From positions 6,636,136 to 6,700,135 of the forward strand of contig NC_039518.1 in assembly GCF_003672135.1 (NCBI RefSeq): 64,000 nt of DNA, read 5' to 3'. Origin of the DNA: Ooceraea biroi. Lineage: Eukaryota > Arthropoda > Insecta > Hymenoptera > Formicidae. Positions 61,437-64,000 of the stretch are shown one piece after another. The position numbers and the translations under genes are program-made. The notes below the pieces were generated by a model. It worked only from the letters and a program-made list of their open reading frames with translations, was not told the origin of the DNA and did no database searches. Every line of letters begins with the position of its first letter. The stretch's first letter is position 1.

Positions 61437-63934
61437 CACCCACAGAAAAGATTTCTGGACTTAAGGGGGGAGCCTGCTTTAGAACGCTGAAAATAAGGTA
61501 TATTTTACGAATTGTTTTTGGAGAAACTATACAGCGGATCATTATAAAACTTTGATGCATTTATTAGTACATGTTTAAAGATAAAAAAAATTATTTTTCG
61601 ATTTGAATATATCGCCTGTAGAGGTCGTCCTGGAGGCATCTTAGTGCAGCCGCATTGTAAATTGGTGAGCATTCTCCTGCCTCCAAATTTCGTCTAAACT
61701 GAAAAATTGAAATATGTTCTCGTTATTTATGAGTTCCCATCGTCGATGAACCAAAGAGAGAAGAAAAAAGTTGAAAAGTGCCAAAATGGTGGAGCTTAGA
61801 ACACAAAAGTACGATTTTTAGGCAAAGGTTTTGAACTTTTTCATGCAAAAGTAATTGTTTAACTTAATGTTTTTATGAATATTAAAGGTTCATCGACGAT
61901 GGGAATTCATAAATAACGAGAAAATATTTCAATTTTTCAGTTTGGTTGAAATTTGGAGGCGGGAGAATGCTCACCAATTTACAATGCCGGCTGCACTAAG
62001 ATGCCTCCAGGACGACCTCTACAGGCGATATATTCAAATCAAAAAATAATTTTTTTGTCTTTAAACATGTACTAATAAATGCATCAAAGTTTTATAATGA
62101 TCCGCTGTATAGTTTCTCCAAAACAATTCGTAAAATTATACCTTATTTTCAACGTTCTAAAGCAGGCTCCCCCTTAACGCTGCGCTGCGAACGGCGAATG
62201 TAATGATGATACTCGTAATGCACGCGAAGAAAAAAGTTGAAAAGTGCCAAAACGGTGGAGCTTAGAACACAAAAGTACGATTTTTAGGCAAAGGTTTTGA
62301 ACTTTTTCATGCAAAAGTAATCGTTTAACTTAATGTTTTTATGAATATTAAAGGTTCATCGACGATGGGAATTCATAAATAACGAGAAAATATTTCAATT
62401 TTTCAGTTTGGATGAAATTTGGAGGCGGGAGAATGCTCACCAATTTACAATGCCGGCTGCACTAAGATGCCTCCAGGACGACCTCTACAGGCGATATATT
62501 CAAATCAAAAAATAATTTTTTTGTCTTTAAACATGTACTAATAAATGCATCAAAGTTTTATAATAATCCGCTGTATAGTTTCTCCAAAATAATTCGTAAA
62601 ATTATACCTTATTTTCAACGTTCTAAAGCAGGCTCCCCCTTAACGCTGCGCTGCGAACGGCGAATGTAATGATGATACTCGTAATGCACGCGAAGAAAAA
62701 AGTTGAAAAGTGCCAAAACGGTGGAGCTTAGAACACAAAAGTACGATTTTTAGGCAAAGGTTTTGAACTTTTTCATGCAAAAGTAATTGTTTAACTTAAT
62801 GTTTTTATGAATATTACAGGTTCATCGACGATGGGAATTCATAAATAACGAGAAAATATTTCAATTTTTCAGTTTGGATGAAATTTGGAGGCGGGAGAAT
62901 GCTCACCAATTTACAATGCCGGCTGCACTAAGATGCCTCCAGGACGACCTCTACAGGCGATATATTTAAATCGAAAAATAATTTTTTTTGTCTTTAAACA
63001 TGTACTAATAAATGCATCAAAGTTTTATAATAATCCGCTGTATAGTTTCTCCAAAATAATTCGTAAAATTATACCTTATTTTCAACGTTCTAAAGCAGGC
63101 TCCCCCCTTAATCTATCATAAAATAAGATCGCTATAGCGACAATCATATTTATTATTGAAAAGAAGCATATTTTAATCTCGAATAGAAAATTCGAAAATC
63201 TAGATTAAAATAATCTTGGTGCTAGCTCATTAATTTTCTCAGAAGGATTTGGATAAAAATTTGTAGCAAGTTCAAAATATTCTTGATTTAAGAATATTGT
63301 GAGATCTAAAAGACATCTTATTCTATTCTTCTAAGAGAATTTGTAGAATCTGCACAAAACGGCCAATATTTATGTGTTGCAATCGAAAACCGGGAAAGTG
63401 TTTCTGTTATTTACAATGAATAATTTCCATACTCTACAAGAAATATTAAAAGGTATGGAAATGTCTTATCTCGAATCTTATTTCTCAAGTAAGTATATTG
63501 TACATACTCACTTACATTTTCATATCTTTTAATATTTCTTGTAGAGTATTGCACTTATTCATTGTAAATAACAGAAACACTTTCCCGGTTTTCGATTGCA
63601 ACACATAAATATTGGCCGTTTTATCCGAATAAAGGACGCAGAAGCGCCGAGTCGACGAGCGACTGAGAAAATAATGCGTCGACATCGACAAAGCCTACTA
63701 TAAAGTGGCGCTAATATCAAATTATTCTGCATACAAGAATATATAAGCATAAATGTGTACATGTTACTCTTGTCTGAAGACAGTAAGACAATCTTATTTA
63801 ATTCGAGAGAGAAGAATAGAAATTACTGATTTAAATAAAAAATTGTTTTATTTTCATATTTTTTATCCTTGTAATACGATTAAATTAGTCAGGAATATTT
63901 TTCGTCTTGTTATCAGAAATCCTTTCTGAGGGTG
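61437..63934 (+). mobile_element. CACCC element interrupted by a TTAA-flanked array
   Basis: The element begins CACCCACAGAAAAG at 61437, breaks after GGACTTAA (61464), and resumes at 63108 with TTAATCTATCATAAAATAAG, ending GGGTG at 63934. In intact copies a further 16 bp (TTAATGCTATTACTCT) lies between these points, so the insertion is accompanied by loss of the stretch between two neighbouring TTAA sites. The hairpin arms are at about 63357-63622. It is followed by satellite-1 spacer rather than the macrosatellite spacer. Confidence 0.8.
61465..63107. mobile_element. TTAA-flanked palindromic element with three right halves (locus 4)
   Basis: Flanked by TTAA at 61461-61464 and 63108-63111. 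One left arm (GGGGGGAGCCTGCTTTAGAA...) and three right arms, with internal TTAA at 62174 and 62640 (periods 466 and 468) and the same ~50-bp spacer at each internal junction. Inserted into the CACCC element at 61437-63934. Non-coding. Confidence 0.8.
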
Positions 63935-64000
63935 CACTATCGAGAGAGAAAGAACGTTGATCATCTTCGCGAAAGACGACGACTGCTACAATTGATCCTT
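63935..64000 (+). repeat. Satellite-1 spacer, start (runs off the window)
   Basis: CACTATCGAGAGAGAAAGAA and the following bases match the start of the satellite-1 spacer at 31147. This shows a full CACCC element directly abutting satellite 1 and suggests that the array continues beyond the window. Confidence 0.8.

Overview
This is a gene-poor, repeat-dominated stretch of an animal nuclear genome, most likely an insect and probably a hymenopteran such as an ant. The grounds are three different mariner (DD34D) transposons, a TRIM-like miniature LTR element, strongly CpG-rich single-copy DNA with no sign of CpG depletion, and abundant short microsatellites. The species call is inference. No complete host gene is visible; one short stretch (about 44.0-44.27 kb, minus strand) reads like a terminal coding exon, and I do not recognise its product.

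Layout. 0.5-2.7 kb: a tandem LTR-internal-LTR array (five 182-bp LTRs, four internal regions carrying a 36-bp minisatellite). 4.9-5.2 and 8.9-9.9 kb: degenerate fold-back/TIR elements. 13.6-16.9 kb: a TTAA-flanked palindromic transposon whose right half is amplified into a 467-bp tandem array; the same family recurs at 29.9-30.7, 35.4-38.4 and 61.5-63.1 kb. 19.0-22.6 kb: a mariner trimer. 24.4-26.9 and 27.3-29.9 kb: two copies of a 2.5-kb segment, each ending exactly at the right end of a second TTAA element. 30.7-32.2 kb: a 530-550 bp satellite. 40.1-42.5 kb: a dimer of a second mariner. 45.3-46.6 kb: a single, broken third mariner on the minus strand. 48.0-53.5 kb (forward) and 55.0-58.8 kb (inverted): arrays of a 1.15-kb unit made of an ~860-bp TIR element (CACCC ends) plus a ~296-bp spacer. 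61.4-64.0 kb: another copy of that element, interrupted by a TTAA-flanked array and followed by the 530-550 bp satellite.

The unifying observation is architectural. Five unrelated mobile-element families occur here as tandem multimers that end in an intact element terminus on both sides. In the two mariner multimers the internal junction is a complete right TIR joined, at a TA, to an internal TA of the next copy, as expected of transposase-made self-insertion. In the TTAA family a ~50-bp foreign spacer is locked between units, and arrays of different copy number sit at separate TTAA sites. The window therefore looks like a place where mobile elements turn into satellites. An assembly artefact is the main alternative and should be excluded first.

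All transposase reading frames are broken by frameshifts, so nothing in the window can encode its own movement. The remaining single-copy DNA contains many long open frames on both strands that are Arg/Pro/Ala/Ser-rich by-products of GC-rich, purine- or pyrimidine-biased sequence; I do not annotate them as genes.
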